Assembly (NCBI GenBank): GCA_031367505.1
Contig: JANLPY010000221.1
Location: 1 to 43,534 of the forward strand
DNA length: 43,534 bases
Reading direction: 5' to 3'
Source: JAKFWF01 sp031367505
GTDB lineage: Bacteria > Pseudomonadota > Alphaproteobacteria > Rhizobiales > Hyphomicrobiaceae
Positions 42,359-43,534 of the stretch are shown here, in pieces. Each line of letters opens with the position of its first letter. Positions within the stretch are counted from its first letter, which is position 1. Below the pieces are notes generated by a model, which made no database searches, was not told the DNA's origin, and was given only the letters and a program-made list of their open reading frames with translations. The translations under genes were made by a program, and so were the position numbers.

Positions 42359-42518
42359 TGCTTTAAGGGTCCTGAATGTCCAATTGTTTTGGACGCGCTC
42401 CATCAACAACCACCAACAGCGCCTGTCAACGTATCAGCCTTAACTTTTGACAAGCAGCGTTGCTCGTGGCAGATGCGTCGCCAACCAATGACATTCGAAT
42501 AACCATTTGAGGACCGCC

Positions 42519-42908
42519 ATGGCGACTAAATCAGCCCGTGGAACGAAGCGCACCTGCCAGAACCAGGAATGCGGCGCCCGTTTTTACGATCTAAATCGCG
42601 AACCGATCACCTGTCCGATGTGCGAGAGCGAGTACACGATCGCGCATCAATCGCTCAGCCCAGCGGCTGCCGCTGCTGCCGCTGCCGCCGAAGAAAAAGC
42701 TGCTCGCAAGGCCAAGAAGCTCGTTGATGACGCCGCTGCCGAAGTGGTGCCGGGTGATGGCGAGGAGGCGCTTGCCGATCTCGAGGTCGCCGAGGAGCCG
42801 ATTGCGGCCGAGGGCGATGAGACCTTCCTCGAAGAAGAAGAGGAAGAGGGCGGCGACGTTTCCGGCATCATCGGCGGTCCAGTCGCCGAAGGTGGCGAGG
42901 AAGTTTAG
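42519..42908 (+). CDS. TIGR02300 family (FYDLN acid domain) protein
   Basis: A 129-residue small acidic protein. The N-terminus carries a two-knuckle cysteine motif (RTCQNQEC, then PITCPMC) with the FYDLN sequence between, which names the alphaproteobacterial family. It continues with an alanine-rich coil (about 45-65) and a glutamate-rich acidic tail. Function is not established in the family. GAGGA lies before ATG 42519. Its position divergent from aroA and upstream of a tRNA gene matches what I recall from other rhizobial genomes. Confidence 0.92.
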   Translation: MATKSARGTKRTCQNQECGARFYDLNREPITCPMCESEYTIAHQSLSPAAAAAAAAAEEKAARKAKKLVDDAAAEVVPGDGEEALADLEVAEEPIAAEGDETFLEEEEEEGGDVSGIIGGPVAEGGEEV

Positions 42909-42982
42909 TTTCAAATATCTCCTTGCGTAATGGGCGCGGGGGGCATAGTAACCGGTTCGCGCGCGATACCAGTCGCACGCAC

Positions 42983-43005
42983 GAGGAGGCCACCTTGGCC
43001 GCCTC
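42983..43005 (+). terminator. Hairpin after the FYDLN protein gene
   Basis: GAGG-a-GGCC (42983-42991) pairs with GGCC-g-CCTC (42997-43005) around ACCTT, with one mismatch. No T-run follows, so it is a weak candidate terminator; the region also precedes the tRNA-Ala gene. Confidence 0.35.
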
Positions 43006-43024
43006 GATCCCACGATACGGTTCA

Positions 43025-43100
<76 letters not shown>

Positions 43101-43399
43101 TTTTTCGTAATAAGTTACTGTTATTATTAAGTTTTTTATGGACCTCATTGCCGTATCCCTCAACTTACCCCACAGTGCTCTAGCGCTAAACTTGGATGAT
43201 ATTGCACGAAATGCAACTTCGTCGGACGGGCAGCTGCGAATGTTTGGACGCGGCATTATGACCTCCCTAGGCTCGGATTTGTTCAGGCGAAGCCAAAAGG
43301 ATGGCAGTTGATTTTCTAGACTGCAAGTATGCCAGCATTCGCTGGTCACAGCCATCCAAGGCATCGCCACAGTTCGTCCCGGTCAACTCCGGGACCCTA
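43101..43399. other. Intergenic stretch between tRNA-Ala and the IS5-type element
   Basis: About 300 bases with no gene I can support. It starts AT-rich (T-run then TAATAAG/TTATTATT). GTCCCGG-TCAACT-CCGGGAC, a perfect 7-bp palindrome at 43376-43395, ends it right next to CTAG and the insertion-sequence end. The minus-strand frame here reads through the tRNA and is not a gene. Confidence 0.5.
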
Positions 43400-43534
43400 G
43401 GTCATAAACTCATAAACTGGATTCCCAAACGGCGCGAACAGTGATTCATGGTTCCAACCGAGGGAGGTTGGAATGGCACAGCTTCGTCGCTACGAGCTCA
43501 CCGATGCCGAGTGGGCAATCATTGATCCGTTGTT
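43400..43534 (+). mobile_element. IS5-type insertion sequence, left end (partial)
   Basis: The element seems to start at or near 43400, after CTAG, with GGTCATAAACTC as a candidate terminal repeat. The other end lies outside the window. The exact boundary is inferred from the resemblance to IS5-group ends. Confidence 0.55.
43473..43534 (+). CDS. IS5-family transposase, N-terminal part (partial)
   Basis: The first 20 residues read MAQLRRYELTDAEWAIIDPL, the standard start of IS5-family (IS427/IS1031-like) transposases, and the frame is open to the window edge. GGGAGG lies upstream (43461-43468 region). The catalytic part is outside the window. Confidence 0.85.
   Translation, partial: MAQLRRYELTDAEWAIIDPL

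Overview
The window looks like ordinary chromosomal DNA of an alphaproteobacterium, most likely a Hyphomicrobiales member near the Bradyrhizobium/Xanthobacteraceae group. This is inferred from gene content: a HWE-type histidine kinase, a ligD with phosphoesterase-ligase-polymerase order behind an EcfG-type promoter, a class II (CP4-like) aroA divergent from a FYDLN-acid (TIGR02300-type) protein gene, a glnB-glnA pair behind a sigma-54-type promoter, and short G+C-rich palindromes of the kind common in this order. Both edges fall in insertion sequences: the tail of an IS4-type transposase on the left and the head of an IS5-type transposase on the right.

Layout. 1-2.8 kb: transposase tail, an ArsR-like regulator, a succinate-semialdehyde-type aldehyde dehydrogenase and tRNA-Leu(CAG). 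2.9-6.5 kb: divergent ku and ligD, a complete two-component NHEJ system. 6.6-8.4 kb: an orphan membrane HWE histidine kinase, then about 650 bases without a convincing gene. 9.0-12.2 kb: cysH-cysD-cysN, an overlapping sulfate-assimilation operon. 12.3-19.2 kb: small metabolic and hypothetical genes (amidohydrolase, polysaccharide deacetylase, SDR, luciferase-like monooxygenase, VOC protein, lipoprotein, rhodanese, membrane proteins). 19.3-24.8 kb: methylthioadenosine salvage, with apt, a small double-CxxC protein and mtnA on the plus strand, and mtnP with an M3 peptidase on the minus strand. 25.2-28.9 kb: a large membrane hybrid histidine kinase with PAS, two receiver domains and HPt, followed by a single-domain response regulator.

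28.9-32.9 kb: glnB-glnA, a bifunctional NAD(P)HX repair enzyme and an H-NS-family protein. 33.2-41.0 kb: an FAD-dependent amine/amino-acid oxidase, a divergent VOC gene, and a family 5 substrate-binding protein, two permeases and a fused double ATPase forming a dipeptide/oligopeptide-type ABC importer. 41.0-43.5 kb: aroA, the FYDLN protein gene, tRNA-Ala(GGC) and the IS5-type element.

How the genes fit together. MtnP splits methylthioadenosine into adenine and methylthioribose-1-phosphate; Apt recovers the adenine and MtnA isomerises the sugar phosphate. The cys genes supply reduced sulfur. GlnB and GlnA handle ammonium assimilation. No clearly new multi-gene system is visible. The most interesting leads are the small double-CxxC protein packed between apt and mtnA, the stress-sigma-type promoter on ligD, the deacetylase-amidohydrolase pair, several short repeat arrays in promoter regions, and the glycine in the active-site loop of the CP4-like AroA.
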